In this document: positions 17,935 to 27,628 of the stretch, one piece after another
How positions within the stretch are numbered: the stretch's first letter is position 1
Layout: each line of letters opens with the position of its first letter
Assembly: GCA_900114405.1 (NCBI GenBank)
Contig: FOSY01000005.1
Span: 1 to 64,000 of the forward strand
Origin: Lachnospiraceae bacterium KH1T2
GTDB taxonomy: Bacteria; Bacillota; Clostridia; Lachnospirales; Lachnospiraceae
DNA: 64,000 nucleotides
Direction of reading: 5' to 3'
Position numbers and translations under genes: made by a program
Notes under the pieces: model-generated
What the model was told of the DNA's origin: nothing
What the model saw: the letters and a program-made list of their open reading frames with translations, nothing else
Databases searched by the model: none

Positions 17935-19596
17935 TTACTTATAGAATTCGTCTAAATATTTCTGATATATTTCAAGATACTTATCAAGTTTGTAGCTATT
18001 AAGCTCATTCAGATAATCGTTCCAGTCATTATCAGTAAATCCATTCATGATCCAGTCTGACTTATGAGAATTAATGGTCTTCTGTATGTCTGCCTGTAAA
18101 TTAGAAAGCTCTTCTGTATCTTCTCTTGTCATAAATACGTTTGGATAAACATATTTTTTATTCATATCAGGTGTATAAATATCCTTGATCCAGTCAAGTC
18201 TGTACTGAGCATCATCAGGACATGTAACATACTTACCATAGTACTCATCGAGAACAGCAAGAGGTCCGCCCACACACTCAGCTTCTCTTACTTCTACAGG
18301 AGATGCACTTCCAAGAGGTGCATGCTTAAGCATCTTTTCGCCGTCTGCATTTTCTCCAAGCTCGAAAATATCGAACTCATCATCTTCACCATATGTTCCC
18401 CAGTTATTCTGTGGAGACTGGAATGGTGCATACATCTGATCGATCCATGCGCAAACAAGTGCAGGCTCTTTAGCAACAGCTGTAACAACGCATCTTCCTC
18501 TATCAAATCCACTTGTGAATGAACCATTCTGAGGTGTGATATTACGTGTATCTGCCATTAATGCAGGAAGCGGAACCCAGTCATTTAAATTATCTATATT
18601 AGCTACATCCCAACTAAAGCAAACTCCATACCTTCCTGATTTACCCTTTGAAACATAGGTTGACCACTCCTGTGAAAATGCCTCAGGGTCGATAAGTCCT
18701 TCATCATATAACTTATGAAGCCATGCAATACCATCCTTATATCCAGGCTGAACTGCTGTACAAACTACCTTTTTCTCATCTGTAACCGCAATATGTCTGG
18801 ACTTGTCCATGTCACCAATGCCTTCCCCAAAGCCATTGATAAGGACAGCCGGGTCCTGATCGCCATCATTTACTATGCATGACATAGGGATTATTGAACC
18901 ATCTATACCGAAGGTCTTCTGGAGCTCTGACGCATTATCTCTGAATGCTATCAAAACCTTCTCAAATTCATCTATATTAGTAGGAACTTCAAGTCCAAGA
19001 TAATCAAGCCATTTTTTATTGATAAAGCTCATGTTTCCTACTGTCTGGATAGCAGTTTTTTCACTTCCGAGCTGCTCGATCCAAGGAAATGCCCAAATAT
19101 GACCATCTACGTCAGTACACATTGTTCTGTACTCAGGATATTTATCAAATACTGCCTTTAAGTTAGGCATATACGCATCGATGTAATCCTCAAGATTTAT
19201 GATCACGCCCTGATCAGCATATTTAAGAAGATCACTGTCGCTAAAGCTTGCAGTAAATACAAAATCAGGCAAAGTCTTAAGATTAGCCATCTCAAGAGAA
19301 ATCTTATCTGCCCACTGATCTGACTGAATCGCTGTCCAATCTACGTGAACATTAGTCTCTTCTTCAAGTCTCTTAAAAATAGTCCTTTTATTTGGATCAG
19401 ACTCTGTATTTGCCGGATAGCTGATAAGACCTGAGATTGTCTTCTTTTCTTTAAGTGGAAACTCAAGTTCTGATGCATCTACCTCCTGCATCTGCCCTGC
19501 ATTAAGTGACACTTTGCTTCCGCAACCTGTAGTTGTTACCGCAATACTCATTGCGATCACTGCTGAAATGATTACTTTGAAAATCCTGTTTTTCAT
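17935..19596 (-). CDS. sugar ABC transporter substrate-binding lipoprotein (LplA-like)
   Basis: A 553-residue extracellular solute-binding protein. The signal peptide ends in TTGC with lipidated Cys25. The body has the features of the large LplA-type binding proteins (PANTESDPNKRTIFKRLEEET near the start, MANLKTLPDFVF, and an aromatic-rich sugar-binding interior). It follows its two permease genes and precedes the GH32 gene by 63 bases, so the ligand is most likely a fructo-oligosaccharide released by that enzyme. No ATPase gene is present, as usual for this class, which borrows a shared MsmK-like ATPase encoded elsewhere. Confidence 0.9.
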   Translation of the reverse strand: MKNRIFKVIISAVIAMSIAVTTTGCGSKVSLNAGQMQEVDASELEFPLKEKKTISGLISYPANTESDPNKRTIFKRLEEETNVHVDWTAIQSDQWADKISLEMANLKTLPDFVFTASFSDSDLLKYADQGVIINLEDYIDAYMPNLKAVFDKYPEYRTMCTDVDGHIWAFPWIEQLGSEKTAIQTVGNMSFINKKWLDYLGLEVPTNIDEFEKVLIAFRDNASELQKTFGIDGSIIPMSCIVNDGDQDPAVLINGFGEGIGDMDKSRHIAVTDEKKVVCTAVQPGYKDGIAWLHKLYDEGLIDPEAFSQEWSTYVSKGKSGRYGVCFSWDVANIDNLNDWVPLPALMADTRNITPQNGSFTSGFDRGRCVVTAVAKEPALVCAWIDQMYAPFQSPQNNWGTYGEDDEFDIFELGENADGEKMLKHAPLGSASPVEVREAECVGGPLAVLDEYYGKYVTCPDDAQYRLDWIKDIYTPDMNKKYVYPNVFMTREDTEELSNLQADIQKTINSHKSDWIMNGFTDNDWNDYLNELNSYKLDKYLEIYQKYLDEFYK

Positions 19597-19609
19597 ACCT
19601 TTCCCTTTC

Positions 19610-20506
19610 TCAACCTTTTACTGAACCTACCATTATTCCGCTATCAAAATACTTCTGGAAGAACGGATACATAACTAACAAAGGTAAACTTGAAATGATA
19701 ATAGTTGCATATTTCAAAAGCTCTGCTAACTGTGCTCTCTGTGCAGTACTCTGCATATCAGCTATCATTCCTGATTCCGGCTGATTCTGTATCAGGATAG
19801 ATCTGAGCACCAGCTGAAGCGGCTGCTTAGCCGTATCATTTATATAGATCATCGCATCAAAATAGCTATTCCACATACCAACAAACTGCCAAAGCGCAAG
19901 AACCGTTATGACAGGTGCACACACCGGAAGAAGAATCTTCAGGAAAAAGATAACATCACTGGCACCATCTACTTCTGCTGCCTCTCTTAGCTCTGAAGGA
20001 ATTCCCTGGTAGTATGTTCTGGCTATTATCATGTTCCACACATTAAAAGCTCCCGGAAGGATAACTGCCCACATACTGTTCAGCAAGCCCATATCGCTGA
20101 TAAGGAGATATGTAGGGATAAGACCGCCTCCAAAGAACATTGTGATAACAAAGAATACATTGAAAAGATTCTTACCCTTGAAATCTTTTCTAGACATCGG
20201 ATAAGCTGCGAGCAACGTTACTGAAACAGATATAACTGTGAATAAAACCGAATAAATAATCGCATTGCTGAAGCCTATCCAGATCTGCGGATTTGACAAA
20301 ACTCTCTGGTAAGCTGTCAATGTCCACTTGCTTGTGTCGAACGAAATACCGCTATTCTGCAAAGTGATAGGATCCATGAATGATGCCACAACTATGTATA
20401 CAATTGGAACAATTATCGCAACGATAAATAAAGCAAGGAATGTAAAACCAACTCCCAGTAAAATCTTGTCTGAGAGAGGCATTCTCGAAATTTTCTTAAC
20501 GTGCAT
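19610..20506 (-). CDS. sugar ABC transporter permease (LplC/MalG-like)
   Basis: A 298-residue protein with six predicted membrane spans and the cytoplasmic EAA loop ELREAAEVDGAS that docks the ATPase. It ends in the family tail DSGIMVGSVKG. The start at 20506 is chosen because it has AAAGGGG upstream; it then begins one base after the upstream permease's stop codon, so translation is probably coupled. Second gene of the fructan transporter operon. Confidence 0.92.
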   Translation of the reverse strand: MHVKKISRMPLSDKILLGVGFTFLALFIVAIIVPIVYIVVASFMDPITLQNSGISFDTSKWTLTAYQRVLSNPQIWIGFSNAIIYSVLFTVISVSVTLLAAYPMSRKDFKGKNLFNVFFVITMFFGGGLIPTYLLISDMGLLNSMWAVILPGAFNVWNMIIARTYYQGIPSELREAAEVDGASDVIFFLKILLPVCAPVITVLALWQFVGMWNSYFDAMIYINDTAKQPLQLVLRSILIQNQPESGMIADMQSTAQRAQLAELLKYATIIISSLPLLVMYPFFQKYFDSGIMVGSVKG

Positions 20507-20507
20507 C

Positions 20508-21422
20508 TTAAAGCCCCTTTCCATCATTCATTTTTGAAACAACTTTATTAACTATTATCAAAAGAATGACATTTATAACTGTATTGAAGAGACCTACTGC
20601 TGTTGAAAAGCTATAATCTCCATCGATAAGACCTTTCTTATATACATAAGTAGATATGATCTCTGAGCTTGCAAGGTTAAGGTCCGTCTGCAATGCATAA
20701 GCTTTTTCAAAGCCGATACTCATTATGTTTCCTGCCTGCATTATAAACTGTATGACAACCATGTCTTTAATTGCCGGCCATTCAACAACTTTGATCTGCT
20801 GCCAAAGATTTGCTCCATCCATAACTGCTGCTTCTCTAAGTTCCTGACTTGCACCCGCCAGTGCAGCTGTGTACATGATCGAAGCCCATCCTGCGCCCTG
20901 CCAGATACCTGAAACTATATAAATAGAACGGAATGCACCAGGCATAGTCATGAAATTGATCTGTGAACCTAAGAGCTGATTTATCGGTCCTGTAACTGAA
21001 AGAAGGATTCTGACAAGACCACACAGAACGATGACTGAAATAAAGTTTGGTAAATAAAGGATCGTCTGAAGTCTTTGTCTTAACTTACTGCTGCTGATCC
21101 TATTTAAGATCAATGCAAGAATTATAGGTACCGGGAATCCCCAAGCCAATCCGAAAATACTTAATTTCAAAGTATTTGCCAGATATGTCAGAAAGTCCGG
21201 TGAAGATAAAAATCTTTGAAAATATTTGAAGCCAACCCATCTGCTGGCAAGAATTCCTCTGATCGGATTGTAATCTACAAACGCAATCATAATTCCGCCC
21301 ATCGGAATATATTTGAATATCAATGTCAATAAGAACGCCGGCATCAGAAAGATAACATACAACTGCCAATGCTTCCTAATATAGGTGATCACATCTGAAA
21401 ATTTTTCTCCCCGTGTTTTCAT
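20508..21422 (-). CDS. sugar ABC transporter permease (LplB-like)
   Basis: A 304-residue membrane protein with about six spans and the EAA loop ELREAAVMDGAN. The frame is open 25 codons further upstream, but the ATG at 21422 follows GAAAGGA and gives the usual N-terminus for the family (charged helix, then the first span YVIFLMPAFLLTLIF). First gene of the fructan transport and degradation operon; the operator-like sequences at 21459-21525 lie directly upstream. Confidence 0.92.
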   Translation of the reverse strand: MKTRGEKFSDVITYIRKHWQLYVIFLMPAFLLTLIFKYIPMGGIMIAFVDYNPIRGILASRWVGFKYFQRFLSSPDFLTYLANTLKLSIFGLAWGFPVPIILALILNRISSSKLRQRLQTILYLPNFISVIVLCGLVRILLSVTGPINQLLGSQINFMTMPGAFRSIYIVSGIWQGAGWASIMYTAALAGASQELREAAVMDGANLWQQIKVVEWPAIKDMVVIQFIMQAGNIMSIGFEKAYALQTDLNLASSEIISTYVYKKGLIDGDYSFSTAVGLFNTVINVILLIIVNKVVSKMNDGKGL

Positions 21423-21458
21423 AATTAGTCCTTTCGTTTTACATTTGCACAACGCATC

Positions 21459-21525
21459 ATGTGCATCTGCTACTGATATTAATCTCAAATTGTGCATTTG
21501 TCAATGCAATTTGTGCATATGCACA
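21459..21525. promoter_or_regulatory. cluster of TGTGCAT operator-like sites
   Basis: A perfect 14-bp palindrome TGTGCATATGCACA (21512-21525) and two half-site-like copies, TGTGCATTTG (21491) and ATGTGCATCTG (21459), lie between the divergent permease and LacI-type genes. LacI regulators bind such symmetric sites. The LacI gene at 21793 is the obvious candidate regulator, acting on the fructan operon and perhaps on itself. The remaining part of this ~370-base gap (21530-21770) is very T-rich on the plus strand with no further motif I can name. Confidence 0.6.
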
Positions 21526-21792
21526 CCTTTTTATTGAAATGTTACATAAAAAGCATGTCATTTTTGTCATTATTTTCTTTGATTTGTTTGTTTTTTTATA
21601 TGTTTTATACAATTCTTTTTTGCCTATATGTCATTTTTTGCTGTTTTTCTGGCTATTTATAGTCGATAAGTGTGATTTACAGATATGCTTTTTAAATTGT
21701 TACATTAATTTTTACATTTGACACATTTTTGAAAGTATCCTATCATAATTAGAAACAGAAGCAACTCATGCTTCAGACTAGGGGATACATTT

Positions 21793-22857
21793 ATGGCAAC
21801 AAGAATTACTATTCAGGATATTGCAGATGCATTAAATTTATCTCGCAATACCGTTTCAAAAGCAATCAACAATACAGGAACAATAGCCGATGCAACTCGC
21901 GACATGGTTCTAAAAAAGGCCGCAGAGATGGGCTACAAACAATTCTCGTATATTGATATCGATGAAAAAAAGATCATAAGCAGCAATGACAAGAACAATC
22001 ATATGGAACTGGCTTTTGTTACAACTGCCAAACTTGATAATGCGCACTTTGGTTCTACAATGATCGATAAAATCCAGCAGGAGCTCTCTGAGATCAACTG
22101 CAGTTTATCAATCTATCGCGTTCTTCCGGCAGAAATGCGTGAATGCAAGCTTCCCGGCAGTCTTGATATCTCACGTATATCAGGTATATTTTGTGCGGAA
22201 ATATTCAATAAAGAGTATTGCAGAATGCTTTCTTCTTTAGAAATACCAGTTCTCTTTATTGATTCTCCATGCCTAATGGGTGAAACACCACTTGCGGCAG
22301 ATATTTTACTTATGGACAATGAAACTTACTCATATACTCTTATAAATAAGCTTAAAAAACGTGGTGTCACAAATATCGGATTTGTCGGAGATATCTATCA
22401 TTGCCGTTCATTTTATGAACGCTATACCGCATTTAGAAATTCTTTGAATTTTTATGACCTGCCTTATAATCAAAAATATTGTCTGGAAAAATCAGAAGGG
22501 GATAATTGGGGCGAAACATTTATCGATTATCCAGAGTATCTTCTTCGGGGTGTTGAAAAAATGAAGGAACTGCCTGATATCTTTATATGCGCAAACGACT
22601 TTGTAGCAATTGACCTTTTAAGAGGATTACGCAAGCTTAAGATATCAGTACCGGATGATGTAATGCTATGTGGTTTTGACGATTCTCAGGAATCAAACAT
22701 TGTGATGCCTTCTCTCTCAACAGTCCACATACACAGCCAGCTCATGGGACATGAAGCTGTAGAACTACTGCTTTCACGTATCAAAGAACCATCTTTGAAC
22801 TTTAGGACAATACACGCAGAAACTGACCTGATACTGCGTGAATCAACTTCGTTTTAA
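21793..22857 (+). CDS. LacI-family transcriptional regulator of the fructan operon
   Basis: A 354-residue protein. Residues 1-50 are a classic LacI helix-turn-helix (ITIQDIADALNLSRNTVSKA, then the hinge region), and ~60-350 are a periplasmic-binding-protein-like sensor domain ending with the conserved DDVMLCGFDDS and PSLSTVHIHS motifs. RBS AGGGGA. Divergent from the ABC transporter and GH32 operon, with palindromic sites in between, so it likely represses that operon until a fructose-derived sugar is present. Confidence 0.92.
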   Translation: MATRITIQDIADALNLSRNTVSKAINNTGTIADATRDMVLKKAAEMGYKQFSYIDIDEKKIISSNDKNNHMELAFVTTAKLDNAHFGSTMIDKIQQELSEINCSLSIYRVLPAEMRECKLPGSLDISRISGIFCAEIFNKEYCRMLSSLEIPVLFIDSPCLMGETPLAADILLMDNETYSYTLINKLKKRGVTNIGFVGDIYHCRSFYERYTAFRNSLNFYDLPYNQKYCLEKSEGDNWGETFIDYPEYLLRGVEKMKELPDIFICANDFVAIDLLRGLRKLKISVPDDVMLCGFDDSQESNIVMPSLSTVHIHSQLMGHEAVELLLSRIKEPSLNFRTIHAETDLILRESTSF

Positions 22858-22863
22858 AAAATT

Positions 22864-22890
22864 TCAAGGCTGTGAATTTCACAGCCTTGA
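22864..22890. terminator. bidirectional terminator, LacI gene / acyltransferase-like gene
   Basis: TCAAGGCTGTGAA-TTTCACAGCCTTGA hairpin between two convergent genes, flanked by an A-run on one side and ATCATTTAT on the other. Confidence 0.85.
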
Positions 22891-22895
22891 ATCAT

Positions 22896-23978
22896 TTATA
22901 TAGCTCTATTTGAATCAACTTTTCTAATCTTTAATGCAGGTATTACCGGTCTTAAACCAGCAATCTTACTTGAAATGATAAATACCATTGCACTGGCAAA
23001 CAGTGTAAATGCAAGATTCAGTTCGATTTCTTCATTTGCGATAAATACATAAGCGTATACTATAAGCACATACTGAATCACATATATTTTAGTGATATTT
23101 TTACTTAATTCCTTTAACTTCTCTATGACCATATCAGGTATCGCAGAACTTATCAGATAACAGATCGACAGCCAGCCAAGCGCAAAAAACAACATACATA
23201 CATCGCCATATATACCCATATGATAATAGCTTGTCTGATACTCTCCTGTAATCTGTCCAAAGTCGATCTTCATCACAAATGAATTGATCATCATTGCTAT
23301 ATAACCCGGAATACAGATCATTGCTATATTGGTATAAAGTTTCTTTTTATCCTCACATTCCATAAGGACATTTCCAAAGATATAACCCGCTATCGGGAAA
23401 ATGATCCACGAGCAATATGGGAAAAATGATACTTCAGAACTGCCTACCAGCAAGCCGACAACATATACAAAACTGCTGTCTTCGAAGGACACGCCATTAG
23501 TTATAGCTTCACCTGCAAGTGTTACAACGATTCCATAACTTATAAGATGCGGAGCCTTCCAATTTAACTTTTTCGCAAGCGCAAATGTCAAAAATGCAAG
23601 CGAGGCAAATTGTAAAATATCAACATTTGAAAACTCTTCAAATGCCACAGAAAGATGTTCCTTTTTTCCCTCCGAAAAAAATCTGATCAGATGCGGAAAT
23701 GCATATACAAAGAAATTATATACATAGCTAAGTATAAACATCTTGCATCCCCTCAGTGCAAGTTTTTCCGGTGAACTATTTCGTGAATAAACAATCCCAA
23801 CTCCAAGTGCAAGCATAAAAACCGGTGCCGCCGGAGGACTTCCGAGAAATTCTATCACAGAATTTGCAAGTGAACTTTCTCCATTATAAAAATATTCCGT
23901 TGTATGAACTAAAACCATGCATATAATTGCGATTCCTTTTGCAATATCAATCTCAATCTGCCGACCTGCATTCACCAT
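22896..23978 (-). CDS. multispan acyltransferase-like membrane protein (DUF1624/acyltransferase-3 type)
   Basis: A ~360-residue integral membrane protein with about ten hydrophobic segments. The N-terminus RQIEIDIAKGIAIICMVLVH, with Arg, Asp and a membrane-embedded His, matches the start of heparan-glucosaminide acetyltransferase-like and acyltransferase-3 proteins, which move acetyl groups across the membrane onto sugars. A role in acetylating an envelope glycan is inferred only. The frame is open to 24083; the ATG at 23978 is preferred because conservation starts there and AAAGAAAGG precedes it, though the spacing is long. Confidence 0.65.
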   Translation of the reverse strand: MVNAGRQIEIDIAKGIAIICMVLVHTTEYFYNGESSLANSVIEFLGSPPAAPVFMLALGVGIVYSRNSSPEKLALRGCKMFILSYVYNFFVYAFPHLIRFFSEGKKEHLSVAFEEFSNVDILQFASLAFLTFALAKKLNWKAPHLISYGIVVTLAGEAITNGVSFEDSSFVYVVGLLVGSSEVSFFPYCSWIIFPIAGYIFGNVLMECEDKKKLYTNIAMICIPGYIAMMINSFVMKIDFGQITGEYQTSYYHMGIYGDVCMLFFALGWLSICYLISSAIPDMVIEKLKELSKNITKIYVIQYVLIVYAYVFIANEEIELNLAFTLFASAMVFIISSKIAGLRPVIPALKIRKVDSNRAI

Positions 23979-24130
23979 TGAAATACCCGACCTTTCTTTT
24001 GTATACTGTATACGCACCAGTAACGTTCTAAAGTTTACTTCACAATTTTTCATTTGTCTATATACAGGTCCAGATTTAATCACGTTTTAATGTTTCAATC
24101 ATTTATTTTTTATATTTGTGTTTTCCACAT

Positions 24131-24263
24131 AAGAAAGCATGTTGCTTGCAACATGCTCGCGCCGAGCGCGGTTGCTGAAGGCAACATATTCCTATCGCGC
24201 GAGTGCGCATCCATAGCGGAGCGCTTTTTATGATATAGGAATTTCGAATAAATTTCCTATATC
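24131..24263. repeat. 133-bp structured interspersed repeat, copy 2
   Basis: Same orientation and length as 3517-3649, with three base differences by eye. It again begins directly behind the T-run of the terminator of a minus-strand gene, here the chemoreceptor. It contains the 10-bp AGCATGTTGC hairpin, the GC-rich middle and the GATATAGGAA/TTCCTATATC hairpin. Confidence 0.9.
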
Positions 24264-24304
24264 ATAAAAAACTGCTGTACAGGATCAATGCCTTGTACAG
24301 CAGC
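24264..24304 (-). terminator. terminator of the chemoreceptor gene
   Basis: On the minus strand CTGCTGTACA-AGGCATTGATC-CTGTACAGCAG followed by TTTTTTATG. It abuts repeat copy 2. Confidence 0.9.
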
Positions 24305-24316
24305 TTTGCTTCTATA

Positions 24317-26365
24317 TCATGTTTTGAAAAACTTCATCTGCTCAGTAAGTTCTCCTGAAATCTCATTTAGATTTCCTGCACCTTTCTTAAGTTTCATACT
24401 CTGATCTTGAGCTTCTTCAACCATCTGCTCGATCTCAAGTGTACTCTCAAGCATTGCTTCAGTTCCCTTTGCCTGTACAGCTGTTGCATCAGCCATTCTG
24501 CCCGAAATCTCATCCACTTCTTTAGCATTTCTAAGCATCTTGTTGATCTGCTCACTCGTCGCTTTTACCTGCTCAACAGTCTCACCATATGCTCCAACTA
24601 TCTTTTCGAGTACCTCAACTCCAGTCGTTATATCACCTGCACTCTTTCTAGTTGCCTCACCTGTCTTAGACATAAGATCATAAATATTGCTTACAAGGTT
24701 TTCAATCATTCCTGCGTTCTCGTTACTTGTTTCGGCAAGCTGCTTGATCTCGTAAGCTACTACTGCAAAGCCTTTTCCTGCTTCACCGGCTCTCGCTGCT
24801 TCTATCGATGCATTAAGCGAAAGCAGATTTGTCTGTGATGCTATATCCTTAATCACAGATGTTATAGATGAAATCTGTTCTGCCGAATTTTCTACGTTGG
24901 AAACATGTGAAACAAGTTCATCCATTGATTCCTGTGCTATATGCATTCTCTCTGTTACCTGATTCAGATTTACTGACGTCTCCTCAGATTCATTTCTTAC
25001 AGTTTCCATATGTTCTTTTGCTTCACTGCTTGATACTGCCGTTTCTTCGGCTATCTTTGAAAGCTTATCTGATTCATTGGAAAGATTCTTGATCGACTCA
25101 TTGATATTCTGCATTTCCGCTGTGAGTTTTTCAAGTGCCTCTTTCTCCGTAGAAGTAGATTCATTCATTCCCTTAGCAAGTTCATCGAAATCAACAGCAT
25201 GCTTCTGCAGACTGGACGATGTATCATTTACACCGGAAATGATACTATTCATCTTTCCTATGTAATCATGCAGATTGGTATTTATATCTGTGATCTCATT
25301 ATCCGGGCCGCTATGGCTTGGGTCAAAATCAATCGTAAGATTTCCTCTAGAAATCTCTACTATATCTGATGCTGTATATTTCAGTTTCTTCATCTGCTTA
25401 TTGATTGTCTGACTTACCAACATAGATATTGCAAAGAATACCAGCAAAGCAGCTGCAATAAGCATAAGAAGAAGCCTTGAAAGAGCTCCATAGCCGACCT
25501 CATAGCTTTCGTAAAGCATCAGATACCACTCTGTATTTTCAACTCCGCTTACTGTGATCACATACTTACCATTCACGGTATCTATTGTTTTATTATTAAC
25601 ATTTGTATCATAATTATTGAAAAGATCCTTTAGAAACGGATCTGACGCATCTTCCGCAGTCAATCCTTCATACTCTGGTGTGCTTGAAGCTATGATCATA
25701 CCGCTCATATTGTCAATAAGTACAAATGAAGCATTTAATTTTTCGCTTTCAGCAGCTACAGTATCTCTAATCGTTGAAAACTTAAGGTCTGTTGCTGTTA
25801 TTCCTATAACGTTTCCTGCATCATTTTTTATATTTTTAGCACAGGTTACTGTGTATTCTGTAGTTCCATCCTCTGTATAGTATGAGCATTCTTCGAATGT
25901 TGCTTTATCAAAAGATAATCCGCTTTTGAACCAGTCTTCTTCCGGATAATCCGGAAATTTCTCTTCTCCGTCATAAGACAATGTGGTACCATCTTTGTCA
26001 TTATATACGATATAGAATCCATCACTTCCGGATATCAATGTCTCATTACACGCATTCATATATGCAATGATATTTTCATTAGAGCCAAGATACCCCCTGC
26101 CTACCTGATCCGCTACTGTATTCAGTACAGCTAGAGCTTCATTACTCCACACTTCGACTTTATTTGCAACACTCGAACATTCACTGTTCATTCTGGAGAC
26201 TATTTGTTTCGAGTAACTCGCCTTAACATTCACATATATCGCATAAAATATTACAAAAACAATAATTACCAGTATCGGAATCACTCTTAACAATATCAAT
26301 CCGGACAAGCCTAAATAATTACTTCTCTTAGTTGCTTTCTTTTGATTTGAATTTTTCTTATCCAT
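24317..26365 (-). CDS. methyl-accepting chemotaxis protein with dCache sensor
   Basis: A 682-residue chemoreceptor. A basic N-terminus is followed by a membrane span (~21-46), an extracellular region (~47-290) with dCache features such as the [22 protein letters not shown] segment region and DGFYIVYN, a second span (~292-316), a HAMP domain, and a cytoplasmic coiled-coil signalling domain with the conserved hairpin tip [28 protein letters not shown] region. It should sense an external small molecule and signal to CheA/CheW to steer flagellar swimming. RBS GAGGAGA. A sigma-28-like promoter is seen 90 bases upstream. Confidence 0.95.
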   Translation of the reverse strand: MDKKNSNQKKATKRSNYLGLSGLILLRVIPILVIIVFVIFYAIYVNVKASYSKQIVSRMNSECSSVANKVEVWSNEALAVLNTVADQVGRGYLGSNENIIAYMNACNETLISGSDGFYIVYNDKDGTTLSYDGEEKFPDYPEEDWFKSGLSFDKATFEECSYYTEDGTTEYTVTCAKNIKNDAGNVIGITATDLKFSTIRDTVAAESEKLNASFVLIDNMSGMIIASSTPEYEGLTAEDASDPFLKDLFNNYDTNVNNKTIDTVNGKYVITVSGVENTEWYLMLYESYEVGYGALSRLLLMLIAAALLVFFAISMLVSQTINKQMKKLKYTASDIVEISRGNLTIDFDPSHSGPDNEITDINTNLHDYIGKMNSIISGVNDTSSSLQKHAVDFDELAKGMNESTSTEKEALEKLTAEMQNINESIKNLSNESDKLSKIAEETAVSSSEAKEHMETVRNESEETSVNLNQVTERMHIAQESMDELVSHVSNVENSAEQISSITSVIKDIASQTNLLSLNASIEAARAGEAGKGFAVVAYEIKQLAETSNENAGMIENLVSNIYDLMSKTGEATRKSAGDITTGVEVLEKIVGAYGETVEQVKATSEQINKMLRNAKEVDEISGRMADATAVQAKGTEAMLESTLEIEQMVEEAQDQSMKLKKGAGNLNEISGELTEQMKFFKT

Positions 26366-26452
26366 AATTGCAATCTCCTCGAAGACATCCCTACATAACC
26401 AACTTACTTCTGTAAAATATCAGCGCATGCCTAACCTAAAGCTCCATTTTAT

Positions 26453-26480
26453 TTATCGACTTTTTAAGAAATGAATGTTA
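26453..26480 (-). promoter_or_regulatory. sigma-28-like promoter of the chemoreceptor gene
   Basis: On the minus strand TAAC (26477-26480), 16 bases, then GTCGATAA (26453-26460). Compare the motility consensus TAAA-N15-GCCGATAA/T and the element at 6631-6659, which shares the GTCGATAA box. Confidence 0.45.
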
Positions 26481-26507
26481 CATTTTTAACTAATGATTTT
26501 TCTATAA

Positions 26508-26542
26508 TACAAAAAAGCCATGGCTTTCACCATGACTTTTAC
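26508..26542 (-). terminator. terminator of the xyloglucan enzyme operon
   Basis: On the minus strand AAAAGTCATGG-TGAAAG-CCATGGCTTTT followed by TTTGT, about 20 bases past the stop codon at 26562. Confidence 0.85.
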
Positions 26543-26561
26543 ACTAGTGTTTTTAATTATT

Positions 26562-27611
26562 TCAACTCATAAAAGCTTTCTTAAGGAACTTAAGCATGCT
26601 TTCACTCCAGGTATATGCTGAATTTCCAAATGCAAGACCGCATCCATGACCACCTGTAGGATACAGATGCCATTCATTTAAAACACCGGACTTTTCCAAT
26701 GCTTCTCCCATAAGCTTTGTATTTACCGGTGGTACACAATCATCATCTTCACAAGCCCATATGAATGCCGGAGGATAATTCTTGTCTGCCAATTCCTCCA
26801 CGCTCAATTTATCTCTAAGCTCCCCGTATGTCTTATCTATATCTTTATTTTTAGTCCTCTCAATGAGATTATACCTGCTCTGCTCATGAGTCACGCCATC
26901 CTTCAATGAGATAACGGGGTAGCCCAGCACCACAGCATTCGGCTTTCCTGAAGGCAACAGCTCATCTGCCACGCCGGCTGCAGAGCCTACAAGATGTCCT
27001 CCTGCCGAGAAGCCGACTGCAGCTATTCTTTTCTCATCAACGCCAAATTTCTCTGAATTTTCTCTGATATATGCTATCGTTTCCAAAAGATCCATCTGTG
27101 GATTAGGATATGCCGCATTCTGAGCTGCACGATAGTTTATCATGAAGCCCTGATATCCATTTAGTTCTGCCAGCATAAGTACCGGTGTGCCTTCATTTTG
27201 AAAACTTACAAACTCATACGCTCCCCCCGGACATATGACCATAGCCGGCTTTTTATCATGCTTATCGATATCCTTAAGTATAGGAGTGATCACGAAAATA
27301 TTATCAGGGTCCGTAAGTTTAGAATTTTCATTAGGTTCCCAATCTGTCCAATCTCTCAAGTGCAGGCATTTTCTCCTGCCTTCCTGTATATCCAGTACAA
27401 TATTTGCAGTATCCACCAACTGCTCTGAAACCGCTCTTAAGTCATCCTCCCATGATGTCTTTCCTAAAAAGGCTGATGCTCTGAGAGGAATATCCTCATA
27501 CTCCTTATTAAAAAAGCTCATCGGCTCTTCCATAAATAGAAAACGCATCCAGTCTCTCATTCCATGCCAATCCATGATTTCCTTAAAGCTATTCATCGTA
27601 GTAAAATGCAT
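26562..27611 (-). CDS. alpha/beta-hydrolase esterase (acetyl-xylan-esterase-like)
   Basis: About 349 residues, no signal peptide, so cytoplasmic. The BD-FAE/lipase-type fold shows an oxyanion-hole PGGAYEF, nucleophile elbow GFSAGGH (Ser ~202), acid in WACEDDDCVP and catalytic His in GGHGCGL. Last gene of an operon with alpha-xylosidase, beta-glucosidase and alpha-fucosidase, which suggests it removes acetyl groups from imported xyloglucan oligosaccharides. A GTG seven codons upstream (27632) overlaps the previous stop codon as GTGA but has no RBS; the ATG at 27611 has AGG nine bases ahead. Either is possible. Confidence 0.82.
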   Translation of the reverse strand: MHFTTMNSFKEIMDWHGMRDWMRFLFMEEPMSFFNKEYEDIPLRASAFLGKTSWEDDLRAVSEQLVDTANIVLDIQEGRRKCLHLRDWTDWEPNENSKLTDPDNIFVITPILKDIDKHDKKPAMVICPGGAYEFVSFQNEGTPVLMLAELNGYQGFMINYRAAQNAAYPNPQMDLLETIAYIRENSEKFGVDEKRIAAVGFSAGGHLVGSAAGVADELLPSGKPNAVVLGYPVISLKDGVTHEQSRYNLIERTKNKDIDKTYGELRDKLSVEELADKNYPPAFIWACEDDDCVPPVNTKLMGEALEKSGVLNEWHLYPTGGHGCGLAFGNSAYTWSESMLKFLKKAFMS

Positions 27612-27628
27612 CTCGTTATACCTGTCTT

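Noticed and set aside
26541..26570. GTTTTTAATTAT stretch resembling one end of the 110-bp element
   Set aside because: Only about a 12-base match to one arm, with no second arm; it overlaps the end of the esterase gene and the A/T-rich terminator region, so chance similarity is likely.
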